Shown here piece by piece: positions 26,976-34,730 of a stretch of DNA of 45,442 bases. How positions within the stretch are numbered: position 1 is the stretch's first letter; every line of letters starts with the position of its first letter. Source of the DNA: Bacteroidota bacterium. GTDB taxonomy: Bacteria > Bacteroidota > Bacteroidia > Sphingobacteriales > Sphingobacteriaceae. The notes beneath the pieces were generated by a model. It ran no database searches. It was given only the letters and a program-made list of their open reading frames with translations, and was not told where the DNA came from. Both the position numbers and the translations under genes were made by a program. Where the stretch lies: NCBI GenBank assembly GCA_018266935.1, contig JAFDZL010000457.1, positions 1 through 45,442 on the forward strand, read 5' to 3'.

Positions 26976-27000
26976 GACTCCGACCAAAACGGTCGGAGTC
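26976..27000 (-). promoter_or_regulatory. Attenuator-like hairpin between rplL and rpoB
   Basis: GACTCCGACC (26976-26985) and GGTCGGAGTC (26991-27000) form a perfect 10-bp GC-rich stem with a 5-base loop, 24 bases after the rplL stop. Leftward of it the sequence is only mildly T-rich, so it is not a full terminator. In E. coli a leaky terminator at the same place lowers rpoBC expression relative to rplJL. The same role is inferred here from position and structure. Confidence 0.6.
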
Positions 27001-27024
27001 TTATGTTATTATGCCTTATTGAAG

Positions 27025-27414
27025 TTACTTAACTTCAACAACAGCTCCAGCTTCTTCTAATTGCTTTTTCAGCGATTCAGCTTCTTCTTTAGATACACCG
27101 GTTTTAACTTCTTTCGGTGCAGCGTCAACTAAATCTTTAGCTTCTTTCAAGCCAAGGCCGGTAAGGTCTTTTACTAATTTAACTACAGCTAATTTAGCAC
27201 CGCCAGCTTCCTTCAGGATAACGTCGAATGCGGTCTGAACAGCCTCAGCAGCCGGAGCAGCGTCGCCGCCGCCAGCAGCAGGAGCAGCAGCAACAGCCAC
27301 AGCAGCAGCTGCAGGCTCAATGCCGTACTCATCTTTCAGTATCTGAGCTAATTCGTTAACTTCCTTTACTGTTAAGTTTACCAACTGTTCAGCAAATGAT
27401 TTTAAATCTGCCAT
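27025..27414 (-). CDS. rplL: 50S ribosomal protein L7/L12
   Basis: 129-residue stalk protein that recruits translation GTPases. The N-terminal dimerisation helices ([20 protein letters not shown]) are followed by an Ala/Gly-rich hinge (about residues 36-56). The globular C-terminal domain includes KIAVVK-like [20 protein letters not shown] and the conserved [17 protein letters not shown]. It lies between rplJ and rpoB, as in most bacteria. Confidence 0.99.
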   Translation of the reverse strand: MADLKSFAEQLVNLTVKEVNELAQILKDEYGIEPAAAAVAVAAAPAAGGGDAAPAAEAVQTAFDVILKEAGGAKLAVVKLVKDLTGLGLKEAKDLVDAAPKEVKTGVSKEEAESLKKQLEEAGAVVEVK

Positions 27415-27473
27415 TTTATTTTTACTTTTTCTTTAAAATACGTTTTGTCAAAATGCGGACTTATGGGTGTCCG

Positions 27474-27992
27474 TTAACCTCTTTCCTGTAATGTTTTAAC
27501 AATTCCCGCCAGTTTATTTCCGCCTGATTGCAAGCCAGAAATAACGTTCTTAGCCGGTGATTGCAGTAATCCGATGATCTCACCTATCAACTGTTCTTTC
27601 GATTTCAGGTTGATCAGGGTATCCAACTGGTTGTCGCCAACAAATACTGCTGCGTCGATATATGCTGCTTTAAGAATCGGTTTTTCTCCTGTCTTTCTCA
27701 GTTGCTTGATCAGCTTTGCCGGAGCAGTTGCCGATTTAGTGAAGAGAATAGTTGAAGAACCTTTCAGCACATCATACATCGGGCTGAAATCGCCGCCGGC
27801 AGCTTCCATAGCCTTCTTAATGAGGCTGTTTTTTGCTACCTGCATGGTGATCTCGCTTTCGAAGCATTTGCGACGGATGTCGTTTACTTTTGCAACCGTA
27901 AGATTAGCGGTGTCGGTAATATAGAAATTACCGTACTCCTTCATCTTTTCAGTAAGGGCAAGAACCAACTCGTGTTTTTCGTCTTTGTTCAT
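27474..27992 (-). CDS. rplJ: 50S ribosomal protein L10
   Basis: 172-residue stalk base protein that anchors L7/L12 dimers. Recognisable segments are MNKDEKHELVLALTEKMKEY, RRKCFESEITMQVAKNSLIKKAMEA, and the C-terminal helix (GLQSGGNKLAGIVKTLQER) that binds L7/L12. It lies three bases after rplA and 59 bases before rplL. In E. coli the L10-L12 complex represses its own mRNA; no matching leader structure was analysed here. Confidence 0.98.
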   Translation of the reverse strand: MNKDEKHELVLALTEKMKEYGNFYITDTANLTVAKVNDIRRKCFESEITMQVAKNSLIKKAMEAAGGDFSPMYDVLKGSSTILFTKSATAPAKLIKQLRKTGEKPILKAAYIDAAVFVGDNQLDTLINLKSKEQLIGEIIGLLQSPAKNVISGLQSGGNKLAGIVKTLQERG

Positions 27993-27995
27993 GAT

Positions 27996-28694
27996 TTAGA
28001 TCCCCGCTACTGTTTTAGTTTCAATTTCGATTCCGCGCGACATAGTTGAAGAGAGATGGATACTCTTGAAATATGTTCCTTTAGCTGCCGATGGTTTCAA
28101 TTTCGAGATGGTTTGCAATACTTCCAAAGCATTCTCGTAGATCTTATCAGCAGGGAAAGACACCTTTCCTATTGAAGCGTGAATGATACCGGTTTTGTCA
28201 ACCTTGAAGTCGATCTTACCACCTTTTACCTCGGTTACCGCTTTACCAACTTCGGTAGTTACGGTGCCCGATTTAGGGTTAGGCATCAGGTTGCGCGGAC
28301 CGAGAATACGACCCAAACGACCTACCTTAGCCATCACACTTGGCATAGTGATGATAATATCCACATCAGTCCATCCGCCTTCAATTTTGGCAATGTAATC
28401 GTCCAGCCCAACAAAATCCGCACCTGCGTCCTTAGCTTCCTGCTCCTTATCTGGAGTGCAAAGCACCAGTACGCGTACAGTTTTGCCGGTTCCGTGAGGA
28501 AGGGTAGCGATACCGCGAACCATTTGATTGGCCTTACGCGGATCAACACCCAGGCGAACATCGATATCTACAGAAGCATCAAATTTGGTAGTGGTAATAT
28601 CCTTTACCAATGCAGATGCATCCTGCAGCGAGTAAGCCTTGTTAGCCTCAATTTTGGACTGTGCCGCTTTTTGATTTTTTGTTAATCTTGCCAC
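27996..28694 (-). CDS. rplA: 50S ribosomal protein L1
   Basis: 232-residue L1-stalk protein involved in E-site tRNA release. Family marks are [39 protein letters not shown], and [17 protein letters not shown]. The C-terminal part includes [18 protein letters not shown]. It follows rplK by 23 bases and nearly touches rplJ, the standard L11-L1-L10-L12 order. Confidence 0.99.
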   Translation of the reverse strand: MARLTKNQKAAQSKIEANKAYSLQDASALVKDITTTKFDASVDIDVRLGVDPRKANQMVRGIATLPHGTGKTVRVLVLCTPDKEQEAKDAGADFVGLDDYIAKIEGGWTDVDIIITMPSVMAKVGRLGRILGPRNLMPNPKSGTVTTEVGKAVTEVKGGKIDFKVDKTGIIHASIGKVSFPADKIYENALEVLQTISKLKPSAAKGTYFKSIHLSSTMSRGIEIETKTVAGI

Positions 28695-28717
28695 TGTCTT
28701 AAACTGATTTGTGTAAA

Positions 28718-29161
28718 TTAATTTTTCCAGGGAGCTGTACCTGATACAGTGATCCCCATGCTGCGTGCAGTACCTGCAACCATTTTCATGGCCGATTCTA
28801 CTGTGAACGCGTTCAAGTCCTGCATTTTATCCTTGGCTATCGCCTCAACCTGGCCCCAGTTCACACTGGCAACCTTTTTACGATTCGGCTCGGCCGACCC
28901 GCTTTTCACACCCGATGCTTCCAGCAACTGGATAGCTACAGGCGGGGTTTTGATGATAAAATCAAAAGACTTATCGACGTAAACAGTAATTACCACAGGT
29001 AACACTTTACCAGGACGATCCTGGGTACGTGCATTAAACTGCTTGCAAAACTCCATGATGTTGACACCTTTCGCACCCAGTGCAGGGCCGATTGGTGGCG
29101 ATGGATTTGCAGCGCCGCCTTTTACTTGTAGTTTTACTAACGCACCGACTTCTTTTGCCAT
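28718..29161 (-). CDS. rplK: 50S ribosomal protein L11
   Basis: 147-residue protein of the GTPase-associated centre. Diagnostic segments are [20 protein letters not shown] (near the N-terminus), [16 protein letters not shown], and the C-terminal rRNA-binding [24 protein letters not shown] stretch. It lies after nusG, from which it is separated by 171 bases that hold a 7-bp word inverted repeat. Confidence 0.99.
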   Translation of the reverse strand: MAKEVGALVKLQVKGGAANPSPPIGPALGAKGVNIMEFCKQFNARTQDRPGKVLPVVITVYVDKSFDFIIKTPPVAIQLLEASGVKSGSAEPNRKKVASVNWGQVEAIAKDKMQDLNAFTVESAMKMVAGTARSMGITVSGTAPWKN

Positions 29162-29225
29162 GTTAATTTAATTTGTTAATTACTCAATGTTAGTAAGTGG
29201 AAGCTATGTAACATTTGCTCTTTTT

Positions 29226-29336
29226 GATTTCGGATTTCGAATTTTCAATTTCGGATTTGAAAACTCTCCACAAGAAACCCAATATTTTATATTTAGAAAT
29301 TCCGAAATCGGACATCCGACTTCCGACTTCCTTTAT
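29226..29336. repeat. Inverted 7-bp word array between nusG and rplK
   Basis: Left words at a strict 7-bp step (29226-29260) follow the form GATTTCG/AATTTCG/AATTTTC. Right words (29295-29336) are complement-type CCGAAAT, CCGACTT and CGGACAT. The arms are imperfect complements with about 35 bases between them. The right arm runs into the nusG stop codon (29333). It belongs to the same word family as the repeats at 31611-31708 and 31958-32027. Confidence 0.85.
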
Positions 29337-29875
29337 TCTTTCTCAACCTGCATGTAATTCAATTCAAGCGGCGTACGGCGCCCGAATATCTTTACCATTA
29401 CTTTCAGTTTCTTCTTCTCCTCGTTCACTTCTTCTATTACACCGCTGAAGCCGTTGAACGGACCATCCATCACCTTCACCGCTTCGCCCACATAATATGG
29501 TACGCTCATCGTTTCGCCGCCGGTGCTCATTTCGTCAACCTTACCGAGGATACGGTTCACTTCGCTCTGGCGGAGCGGCTGTGCGTTACCTGCCTTATCG
29601 CCCAGGAAGCCGATTACGCTGTTGATGTTTTTGATCACGTGCTCAAGCTCACCATCCAGTTGTGCCTCGATAAGCACATAGCCCGGGAAGAAGTTACGTT
29701 CCTTGGCTATCTTCTTACCATCGCGCATCTGGTAGTATTTTTCCATAGGTATCAAAACCTGCGGAATTAAATGACTAATACCCAAACGGTTTATTTCAGC
29801 CTCGATATATTGCTTAACCTTTTTTTCCTTGCCGCTGATGGCGCGCACTACATACCATTTTAATTGTTCGCTCAT
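29333..29875 (-). CDS. nusG: Transcription termination/antitermination protein NusG
   Basis: 180-residue elongation factor that binds the RNA polymerase clamp. The N-terminal NGN domain reads [20 protein letters not shown], with [11 protein letters not shown]. The C-terminal KOW domain reads [22 protein letters not shown] and ends with a conserved [10 protein letters not shown]. It follows secE by 10 bases, the conserved order. Confidence 0.98.
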   Translation of the reverse strand: MSEQLKWYVVRAISGKEKKVKQYIEAEINRLGISHLIPQVLIPMEKYYQMRDGKKIAKERNFFPGYVLIEAQLDGELEHVIKNINSVIGFLGDKAGNAQPLRQSEVNRILGKVDEMSTGGETMSVPYYVGEAVKVMDGPFNGFSGVIEEVNEEKKKLKVMVKIFGRRTPLELNYMQVEKE

Positions 29876-29885
29876 CTCGTCAATA

Positions 29886-30080
29886 TCAGGTTAGTGATGT
29901 ATAAAATTTGTCCAGTACAAAATGTATCAGTTGGTCCATACCAAATATCAGCAGCGCGATAATAACCGATGCTATCAATACCACTACCGCGCTATTGTAC
30001 AGTTCGCGCCAGGTGGGCCAGGTTACCTTTTGGGTTAACTCGATGTATGACTCTTTAATATATTGTGTTACTGCACTCAT
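29886..30080 (-). CDS. secE: Preprotein translocase subunit SecE
   Basis: 64-residue single-helix subunit of the SecYEG channel. The conserved amphipathic segment [21 protein letters not shown] precedes a single membrane helix ([20 protein letters not shown]). It is located between tRNA-Trp and nusG. The short form with one membrane helix is normal outside enterobacteria. Confidence 0.97.
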   Translation of the reverse strand: MSAVTQYIKESYIELTQKVTWPTWRELYNSAVVVLIASVIIALLIFGMDQLIHFVLDKFYTSLT

Positions 30081-30098
30081 TTTTTAGTTCTTATTACG

Positions 30099-30169
30099 CA
30101 CGGGCACAAGGATTCGAACCCTGATCAAAGGTTTTGGAGACCTCTATTCTACCATTGAACTATGCCCGT
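30099..30169 (-). tRNA. tRNA-Trp (CCA anticodon)
   Basis: Cloverleaf of 71 bases on the minus strand. The acceptor pairs ACGGGCA with TGCCCGT and the discriminator is G. The anticodon loop reads CTCCAAA with CCA at positions 34-36, and the T-loop contains GTTCGAATC. No 3'-CCA is encoded. It lies between tuf and secE, as in many bacteria. Confidence 0.96.
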
Positions 30170-30203
30170 CAGTATTTAAATTTTTAATTTCCCTTTTCGT
30201 GAA

Positions 30204-30237
30204 CAAAGTACTTAGCCATTTCTGGCTAAGTACTTTG
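30204..30237. other. Perfect 15-bp hairpin between tuf and tRNA-Trp
   Basis: CAAAGTACTTAGCCA (30204-30218) and TGGCTAAGTACTTTG (30223-30237) are perfect complements around TTTC. No T-run follows in the leftward direction, so it is not a normal intrinsic terminator. A second small stem, CTCCTT/AAGGAG (30259-30274), lies nearer the tuf stop. It could be an RNase III-type processing site separating tuf mRNA from tRNA-Trp. Confidence 0.7.
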
Positions 30238-30285
30238 AAAGAAATTAACCTAACCGATCTCCTTTTTCAAGGAGTAAAGGAGGTA

Positions 30286-31473
30286 TTATTTTAGGATCTC
30301 AGTTACCTGACCTGCACCTACGGTACGGCCGCCTTCGCGGATAGCGAAACGAAGACCTTTTTCCATTGCGATAGCGTTGATCAGCTTTACAGTGATGGTA
30401 ACGTTATCACCAGGCATAACCATTTCTACGCCGTCTGCCAAACCGATCTCGCCGGTTACGTCAGTGGTACGGAAATAGAACTGAGGACGGTATTTGTTGA
30501 AGAATGGAGTATGACGACCACCTTCAGCTTTTGACAATACGTAAACTTCAGCTTTGAAATCGGTGTGAGGAGTTACTGAACCTGGTTTGCAGATAACCAT
30601 ACCACGACGGATATCGGTTTTCTCAATACCACGCAGCAACAGACCTACGTTGTCACCGGCTTCACCGCGATCAAGGATCTTGCGGAACATTTCAACACCG
30701 GTTACGGTTGATTTCAGGTTCTCAGCGCCCATACCCAGGATGTCAACAGCATCGCCTGAGTTGATAACACCACGCTCGATACGACCGGTTGCTACAGTAC
30801 CACGACCAGTGATCGAGAATACGTCTTCAACAGGCATAAGGAACGGAAGGTCGGTCAGACGCGGAGGGATTGGAATGTAGCTATCTACAGCATCCATCAA
30901 TTCCATGATCTTTTCAACCCATTTCGGATCGCCGTTAAGGCCACCAAGAGCCGAACCCTGGATCACAGGGATATCGTCGCCAGGGAATTCGTAGAACGAT
31001 AATAGTTCACGAACTTCCATCTCAACTAATTCTAACAGTTCCGGATCATCAACCATGTCAACCTTGTTCATGAAAACAACAAGCGCAGGTACACCTACCT
31101 GGCGGGCCAACAGGATGTGCTCGCGGGTTTGAGGCATAGGACCATCAGTAGCGGCAACCACCAGGATCGCACCGTCCATCTGAGCAGCACCGGTAACCAT
31201 GTTCTTCACATAGTCAGCGTGTCCCGGACAGTCAACGTGTGCGTAGTGACGGGTTGCTGTTGAATATTCAACGTGTGCAGTATTAATGGTGATACCGCGT
31301 TCTTTTTCTTCAGGAGCAGAGTCGATTGAATCGAAAGAACGAGCCTCAGATAAACCTTTGTCAGCCAATACCTTGGTAATAGCTGCGGTAAGGGTTGTTT
31401 TACCGTGGTCAACGTGACCGATGGTACCGATATTTAAGTGCGGCTTACTGCGGTCAAATTTTTCTTTTGCCAT
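30286..31473 (-). CDS. tuf: Elongation factor Tu
   Basis: 395-residue GTPase that delivers aminoacyl-tRNA to the ribosome. The P-loop reads [15 protein letters not shown] (residues 19-33), switch [14 protein letters not shown], and the guanine motif NKVDMVDD. Domains II and III are complete and end in [16 protein letters not shown]. It lies between tRNA-Thr(GGT) and tRNA-Trp. No other tuf copy is visible here. Confidence 0.99.
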   Translation of the reverse strand: MAKEKFDRSKPHLNIGTIGHVDHGKTTLTAAITKVLADKGLSEARSFDSIDSAPEEKERGITINTAHVEYSTATRHYAHVDCPGHADYVKNMVTGAAQMDGAILVVAATDGPMPQTREHILLARQVGVPALVVFMNKVDMVDDPELLELVEMEVRELLSFYEFPGDDIPVIQGSALGGLNGDPKWVEKIMELMDAVDSYIPIPPRLTDLPFLMPVEDVFSITGRGTVATGRIERGVINSGDAVDILGMGAENLKSTVTGVEMFRKILDRGEAGDNVGLLLRGIEKTDIRRGMVICKPGSVTPHTDFKAEVYVLSKAEGGRHTPFFNKYRPQFYFRTTDVTGEIGLADGVEMVMPGDNVTITVKLINAIAMEKGLRFAIREGGRTVGAGQVTEILK

Positions 31474-31530
31474 GATTTATTTAAATTTTGTAGGTTAATT
31501 TATTTTTAATTGTCGTTTATTACTAACGAG

Positions 31531-31602
31531 AGCCAATGATGGGATTTGAACCCATGGCCTCTTCCTTACCAAGGAAGTGCTCTACCCCTGAGCTACATCG
31601 GC
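31531..31602 (-). tRNA. tRNA-Thr (GGT anticodon)
   Basis: Minus-strand cloverleaf with acceptor GCCGATG/CATTGGC and discriminator T. The D-arm reads TAGCTCAGGGGTAGAGCA, the anticodon loop TTGGTAA gives GGT, and the T-loop reads GTTCAAATC. No CCA is encoded. It lies 57 bases before tuf, matching the position of E. coli thrT. Confidence 0.97.
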
Positions 31603-31610
31603 TTATTTTT

Positions 31611-31708
31611 GATTTCGGATTTCGGATTTTCAATTTCGAATTTATCTGATTGAATAACCCTGCACCCGGTATCGCTTTTCAAGTCCGAAATCGAAATTTC
31701 GAAATCCG
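31611..31708. repeat. 7-bp word inverted array in the tRNA-Gly/tRNA-Thr spacer
   Basis: Five words from 31611 to 31645 follow GATTTCG/AATTTCG at an exact 7-bp step. The complement-type words (TCCGAAA, TCGAAAT, TTCGAAA, TCCGACA) occupy 31684-31711. The two arms could pair across a 35-base centre. The family is the ATTTCGG type. Confidence 0.85.
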
Positions 31709-31719
31709 ACATAACGTTG

Positions 31720-31792
31720 AGCGGAAGACGAGGTTCGAACTCGCGACCTATAGCTTGGAAGGCTATCGCTCTACCAACTGAGCTACTTCCGC
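31720..31792 (-). tRNA. tRNA-Gly (TCC anticodon)
   Basis: Minus-strand cloverleaf with acceptor GCGGAAG/CTTCCGC and discriminator T. The anticodon loop CTTCCAA gives TCC; the T-loop reads GTTCGAACC. No CCA is encoded. It corresponds in order to E. coli glyT. Confidence 0.97.
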
Positions 31793-31801
31793 TTTCTATT
31801 T

Positions 31802-31864
31802 AGTTTGCAGTTGCCTGTTTGCAGTTTGCATTTACTGCTAACTGCCCACTGCAAACTGCCAACT
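31802..31864. repeat. 7-bp word inverted array in the tRNA-Tyr/tRNA-Gly spacer
   Basis: Nine consecutive 7-bp words fill 31802-31864. The first four are AGTTTGC-type, and the last four (from GCTAACT at 31837) are complement-type GCAAACT, GCCCACT and GCCAACT. The phase never shifts across the centre. The family is the AGTTTGC type. Confidence 0.88.
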
Positions 31865-31871
31865 AAAAAAG

Positions 31872-31952
31872 TGGGGAGAGAAGGATTCGAACCTTCGTAG
31901 CCGAAGCAACGGATTTACAGTCCGTCCCATTTGACCGCTCTGGTATCTCCCC
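31872..31952 (-). tRNA. tRNA-Tyr (GTA anticodon)
   Basis: 81-base class II tRNA with the expected long variable arm. Acceptor GGGGAGA pairs with TCTCCCC and the discriminator is A. The anticodon loop contains GTA between GGACT and AATCC. The T-loop reads GTTCGAATC, and no CCA is encoded. It matches the position of E. coli tyrU. Confidence 0.97.
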
Positions 31953-31957
31953 ATGTT

Positions 31958-32027
31958 GATTTCGGATTTACGATTTACGATTTCGGATTTAAAAATTCGA
32001 AATTGAACATTCGATATTCGAAATAAA
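31958..32027. repeat. 7-bp word inverted array in the tRNA-Thr/tRNA-Tyr spacer
   Basis: Ten 7-bp words in unbroken phase from 31958 to 32027. The first five are GATTTCG/GATTTAC; the last five are complement-like AAATTCG, ACATTCG and ATATTCG. It belongs to the ATTTCGG type, like the repeat at 31611-31708. Confidence 0.88.
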
Positions 32028-32030
32028 CAG

Positions 32031-32103
<73 letters not shown>

Positions 32104-32111
32104 TTATTTTC

Positions 32112-32175
32112 AGTTTGCAGTTATCAGTTCACAATTTGCAGTGTCTGACTGCACACCGCCAACTGCCCTCTGTCA
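32112..32175. repeat. 7-bp word array upstream of the first tRNA
   Basis: Words at a 7-bp step start with AGTTTGC, AGTTATC and AGTTCAC (from 32112). From 32147 they change to complement-type GACTGCA, AACTGCC and CTCTGTC. It is the AGTTTGC type, as between tRNA-Tyr and tRNA-Gly. It lies between the candidate promoter (32277-32307) and the mature tRNA, so it would be in the 5' leader of the primary transcript. Confidence 0.82.
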
Positions 32176-32276
32176 ACTATATCGTTGCAGTTAAAACCAA
32201 TAAGTTATTTGCCTTTTTAAAGAACCGCCCTTTTCATATCAAATAACGCCAATGCGTACCTCTCCGAAAGGGACTG

Positions 32277-32307
32277 CAAATTTACACAATTTTACAGCCG
32301 GACAAAA
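32277..32307 (-). promoter_or_regulatory. Candidate promoter of the tRNA-tuf-secE-rpoBC operon
   Basis: Read leftward, TTTTG (32303-32307) is followed after 18 bases by TAAATTTG (32277-32284), a good match to the Bacteroidota TTTG-N19-TAnnTTTG promoter. The rest of the stretch 32104-32390 holds only the word array and an A/T-rich segment; no gene is seen there. The predicted leader to tRNA-Thr is about 165 bases. Confidence 0.65.
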
Positions 32308-32390
32308 TTATTTTTACAAAAAAAATAGCAAGCCAAAAAAGCACTCATTTTGGTGCAATCTAACCCTATTAATTAAGACGCTGCCTTTTA

Positions 32391-32813
32391 CTATGATTTT
32401 GAAATTGTATCGAGAATTCGCTTGAATTCCGTTGTTTTGATAGCGGCGACCGCTGGGAACGATCTCTGCTTTAATATATCAAAATGCTTATCTTCAGAAA
32501 CAATATAGTCGGCATTTGCCGCAACCGCACAGTCGAAAAACTTATTGTCGTCGGGGTCATTGTGAAGTACGTCCCATTCGAAATAACGCACAATCTGAAC
32601 TATATTTTTATGCATCATCATTTTTGCTAATACCTGCTCCGCGTCAGTCGGCGAAAAATATCTTTCAATTATTTCCGCATACTCAACCAAAATATCCGTG
32701 GTCACACAAAGCTCATATTTATCCTGTAAAAAAGACTGCCAGATCCAACGAAAAGGGGATTTTCGCGAGATACTGGCGACTAACACATTCGTATCTAAAA
32801 CTATTCGGAGCAT
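32391..32813 (-). CDS. PIN-domain toxin-like ribonuclease (putative toxin of a toxin-antitoxin pair)
   Basis: 140 residues when started at the ATG at 32813 (MLRIVLDTNVLVASISRKSP); the frame reaches further but overlaps the upstream gene. The PIN acidic residues are visible: Asp in LDTNVLVAS, Glu in DILVEYAEII, Asp in NDPDDNKFFDCAVAANADYIV (with the last conserved Asp in EDKHFDIL). The family comprises Mg-dependent RNases, often VapC-like toxins. It starts one base after the stop of the upstream small gene, which is the likely antitoxin. Confidence 0.85.
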   Translation of the reverse strand: MLRIVLDTNVLVASISRKSPFRWIWQSFLQDKYELCVTTDILVEYAEIIERYFSPTDAEQVLAKMMMHKNIVQIVRYFEWDVLHNDPDDNKFFDCAVAANADYIVSEDKHFDILKQRSFPAVAAIKTTEFKRILDTISKS

Positions 32814-32814
32814 T

Positions 32815-33042
32815 TTAACTCGTCTTCCGATCGTGGCCGTATAGCATTTTTTCAAAATCAGCCTCTATATAACCTTTTTCGGCAACCGTTTTGTCTAAAT
32901 GCTGCTGCATTTTAGATTCATAAAAATCAAGCAACAAGTCACGCAATTCGCTTAAATCCTTCTCCGATTCCATATCCTTCACTATCTGCCAAACCATCAT
33001 TTGGGCCTGGCTTAAGGGTTTCGCCTTTACTACGTTTTTCAT
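32815..33042 (-). CDS. Small protein upstream of PIN toxin, likely antitoxin
   Basis: 75 residues from the ATG at 33042 (MKNVVKAKPLSQAQMMVWQI). An upstream ATG at 33081 would add 13 residues that run through the candidate -7 box, so the shorter form is preferred. It is mostly helical and highly charged, with no recognised DNA-binding motif. The tight spacing to the PIN gene and the small size suggest an antitoxin. I do not recognise the family with certainty. Confidence 0.65.
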   Translation of the reverse strand: MKNVVKAKPLSQAQMMVWQIVKDMESEKDLSELRDLLLDFYESKMQQHLDKTVAEKGYIEADFEKMLYGHDRKTS

Positions 33043-33061
33043 ATTCAAAACCTTTGTTAAA

Positions 33062-33069
33062 CAAAGATA
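33062..33069 (-). promoter_or_regulatory. Candidate -7 box of the PIN module
   Basis: Minus-strand TATCTTTG matches TAnnTTTG and lies 20 bases before the ATG at 33042. No -33 TTG is seen at standard spacing; the hpf terminator occupies that place. Confidence 0.4.
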
Positions 33070-33079
33070 CGGATAATGC

Positions 33080-33110
33080 AAAAAAAATCGGCTGGGTTTT
33101 TGCCCCGCCG
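33080..33110 (-). terminator. Intrinsic terminator downstream of hpf
   Basis: On the minus strand, CGGCGGGGC and CCCAGCCG form a GC-rich stem around AAAAA (33089-33110), followed by a run of eight T (plus-strand A-run 33080-33087). It lies 29 bases after the hpf stop codon and directly before the PIN module. Confidence 0.75.
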
Positions 33111-33139
33111 ACCTTAGCGATATTTTGTCGTTATTTCTC

Positions 33140-33487
33140 TTAAAATTCTTCTTCTGTTGTCAGTACGGCGGCCTTTTTTGCATTCTCGGCTACCACTGCT
33201 TTTTTCTGTTTATGCTTTTCTATTTGCTTGCGCAGGCTCTCGACCGCCAGGTCGGTAGCCTCTTCAAATGACTTACATTGCTCCTTTGCGAACAGTTGTG
33301 TGCCCGGGAGCGTCAGCTTTATTTCCGTTACCTTGTTTGCCTCATCTTCTACTTTTTCTAATTTTAAATAAACTTCGCCGCTGATGATCCTGTCGTAAAA
33401 CTGATCAAGCTTATTCGTCTTCTTCTGGATAAAATCCAGCAACTTTTTGTCTGCATCAAAACGGATTGACTGAATTGCAATTTTCAT
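33140..33487 (-). CDS. hpf: Ribosome hibernation-promoting factor (HPF/YfiA family)
   Basis: 115-residue short HPF. The family binds the 30S decoding region and inactivates ribosomes in stationary phase. The N-terminal beta-alpha domain includes IQSIRFDADKKLLDFIQKKT and LYLKLEK-like VYLKLEKVEDEANKVTEIKLTL segments, and SFEEATDLAVESLRKQIEKHK is the conserved second helix. It lacks the long C-terminal dimerisation domain. It lies 13 bases after xerC and is likely cotranscribed. Confidence 0.92.
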   Translation of the reverse strand: MKIAIQSIRFDADKKLLDFIQKKTNKLDQFYDRIISGEVYLKLEKVEDEANKVTEIKLTLPGTQLFAKEQCKSFEEATDLAVESLRKQIEKHKQKKAVVAENAKKAAVLTTEEEF

Positions 33488-33500
33488 TTTTCCTCCTTTA

Positions 33501-34388
33501 TTATGCCTTGGGATGGGCTTGTTTATAAATAGATTTTAATCGCTCGACTGAATTGTGCGTATAAACCTGTGTGGCGCTCAGGTTGGCGTGGCCCAAAAGT
33601 TCCTTGATGGCGTTCAGGTCGGCGCCGCGGTTTAATAAGCTGGTTGCAAAGGTGTGCCGCAGTACGTGCGGGCTTTTTTTATCCTGGGTTGATATGTTAG
33701 AAAGGTATTTCTGCACTATCAAATAGATTAACTTCGGGTAGGCCTCAGTTCCCTTATTTGTAACGATCAGCGTTAACAAATTGTTATCAAAATTTTCACT
33801 TTTCTTCAACGCGATATAGTGCTTCAGTAACTCCCTCAATTCGTGGTTGATAGGGATGATGCGCTCCTTGTTGCGTTTGCCTAAAACCTTGATGGTCCCG
33901 TCAAATAAATTGACATCGTCTTCCTTCAAACCCACCAATTCCGCCAACCGGATGCCGGTTCCGAATAAAATTTCAATCACCAGTTTGTCTCGGGTACCGG
34001 GAAAATCATCGGTGAAAACCCCGGTGCTGTTCAGCATGGCATTCAGCTTTTCGTCCTCAACTACTACCGGTAATTGTTTTTTGATCTTAGGCGATTGAAC
34101 CTTGGATGCAGGGTTGCTGGTGATCACTCCTTCGCGCATCAAAAACTTGAAGTATTTGCGCAGCGTGGCGATCTTGCGGTTCACGGAACGCGCCGTCACA
34201 TCCTCCATCAAATGCACCATCCAGCCGCGGATATGCTGATAGGTAATTTCGGACGTATGACTGACTGTTTGCTCCGGATAATTAAGATAATGAAAGAATT
34301 GCTCGAGGTCTGACTGGTATGCGGAAACCGTGTGCGGGGAGTATCTTTTTTCGTGTTGGAGGTATCGTATAAACCGCTCTAAAAACAT
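33501..34388 (-). CDS. xerC: Tyrosine recombinase XerC-like
   Basis: 295 residues from the ATG at 34388 (MFLERFIRYLQHEKRYSPHT); an ATG at 34424 would add 12 residues that lie within a hairpin. The SAM-like N-terminal core-binding domain precedes the catalytic domain. The latter shows Arg in GTGIRLAELVGL, HVLRHTFATSLLNRGADL (His and Arg), GHANLSATQVYTH with the nucleophile Tyr. The family resolves chromosome dimers at dif. The usual chromosomal context (rpsU and hpf next to it) supports the housekeeping role. XerC and XerD cannot be separated with certainty here. Confidence 0.88.
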   Translation of the reverse strand: MFLERFIRYLQHEKRYSPHTVSAYQSDLEQFFHYLNYPEQTVSHTSEITYQHIRGWMVHLMEDVTARSVNRKIATLRKYFKFLMREGVITSNPASKVQSPKIKKQLPVVVEDEKLNAMLNSTGVFTDDFPGTRDKLVIEILFGTGIRLAELVGLKEDDVNLFDGTIKVLGKRNKERIIPINHELRELLKHYIALKKSENFDNNLLTLIVTNKGTEAYPKLIYLIVQKYLSNISTQDKKSPHVLRHTFATSLLNRGADLNAIKELLGHANLSATQVYTHNSVERLKSIYKQAHPKA

Positions 34389-34432
34389 AAAACTATTTGC
34401 ACATACGGATGAATGAATGTACAAATAGTTTT
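34389..34432. promoter_or_regulatory. Long hairpin touching the xerC start codon
   Basis: AAAACTATTTGCACAT (34389-34404) and ATGTACAAATAGTTTT (34417-34432) are reverse complements with one mismatch, with a 12-base loop. Read leftward, the 3' arm ends immediately before the ATG at 34388, and the T-rich sequence continues into the first codons. It could terminate rpsU transcription or mask translation initiation of xerC. Confidence 0.65.
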
Positions 34433-34474
34433 AATATATAATCAAAGAAAATGTTAAATTCTTTTTAACTGAAA

Positions 34475-34666
34475 TTAAACAGTTTCCTGGTTAAGACCTT
34501 GCTTGTAGATGGCATGTTTCACCACATTGCGGCGGGTAACAGATTTCTTTTCGAAAGCCTGGCGGCTGCGAAGCTCGCGCAAAACACCTGTCTTCTCAAA
34601 CTTTTTCTTAAAGCGTTTCAGCGCTTTATCCAATGATTCGCCTTCTTTAACGTTGATAATGATCAT
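34475..34666 (-). CDS. rpsU: 30S ribosomal protein S21
   Basis: 63-residue basic protein. Family marks are MIIINVKEGESLDKALKRFK at the N-terminus and LRELRSRQAFEKKSVTRR. The gene is preceded by a good promoter (34699-34730) and followed by xerC and hpf, linking ribosome-related proteins. A small AT-rich stem (GTTAAA/TTTAAC, 34453-34469) follows its stop. Confidence 0.97.
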   Translation of the reverse strand: MIIINVKEGESLDKALKRFKKKFEKTGVLRELRSRQAFEKKSVTRRNVVKHAIYKQGLNQETV

Positions 34667-34698
34667 AGTTTCCCGTTATACCTCCTTTCGTGGGACGA

Positions 34699-34730
34699 CA
34701 AAGGTAGGTGATTTGCATGGAAAATGCAAA
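34699..34730 (-). promoter_or_regulatory. Promoter of rpsU
   Basis: Read leftward, TTTG (34727-34730) is followed after 20 bases by TACCTTTG (34699-34706), matching the Bacteroidota consensus at both boxes. It lies 33 bases before the rpsU ATG. The -33 part falls inside the direct repeat at 34715-34755. Confidence 0.7.

Noticed and set aside
30204..30237. Intrinsic terminator of tuf
   Set aside because: No T-run follows on the leftward strand, and essential genes of the same operon continue downstream.
33501..34388. Integrase of a mobile element
   Set aside because: The protein is a XerC-like housekeeping recombinase next to rpsU and hpf; no attachment sites or phage genes are nearby.
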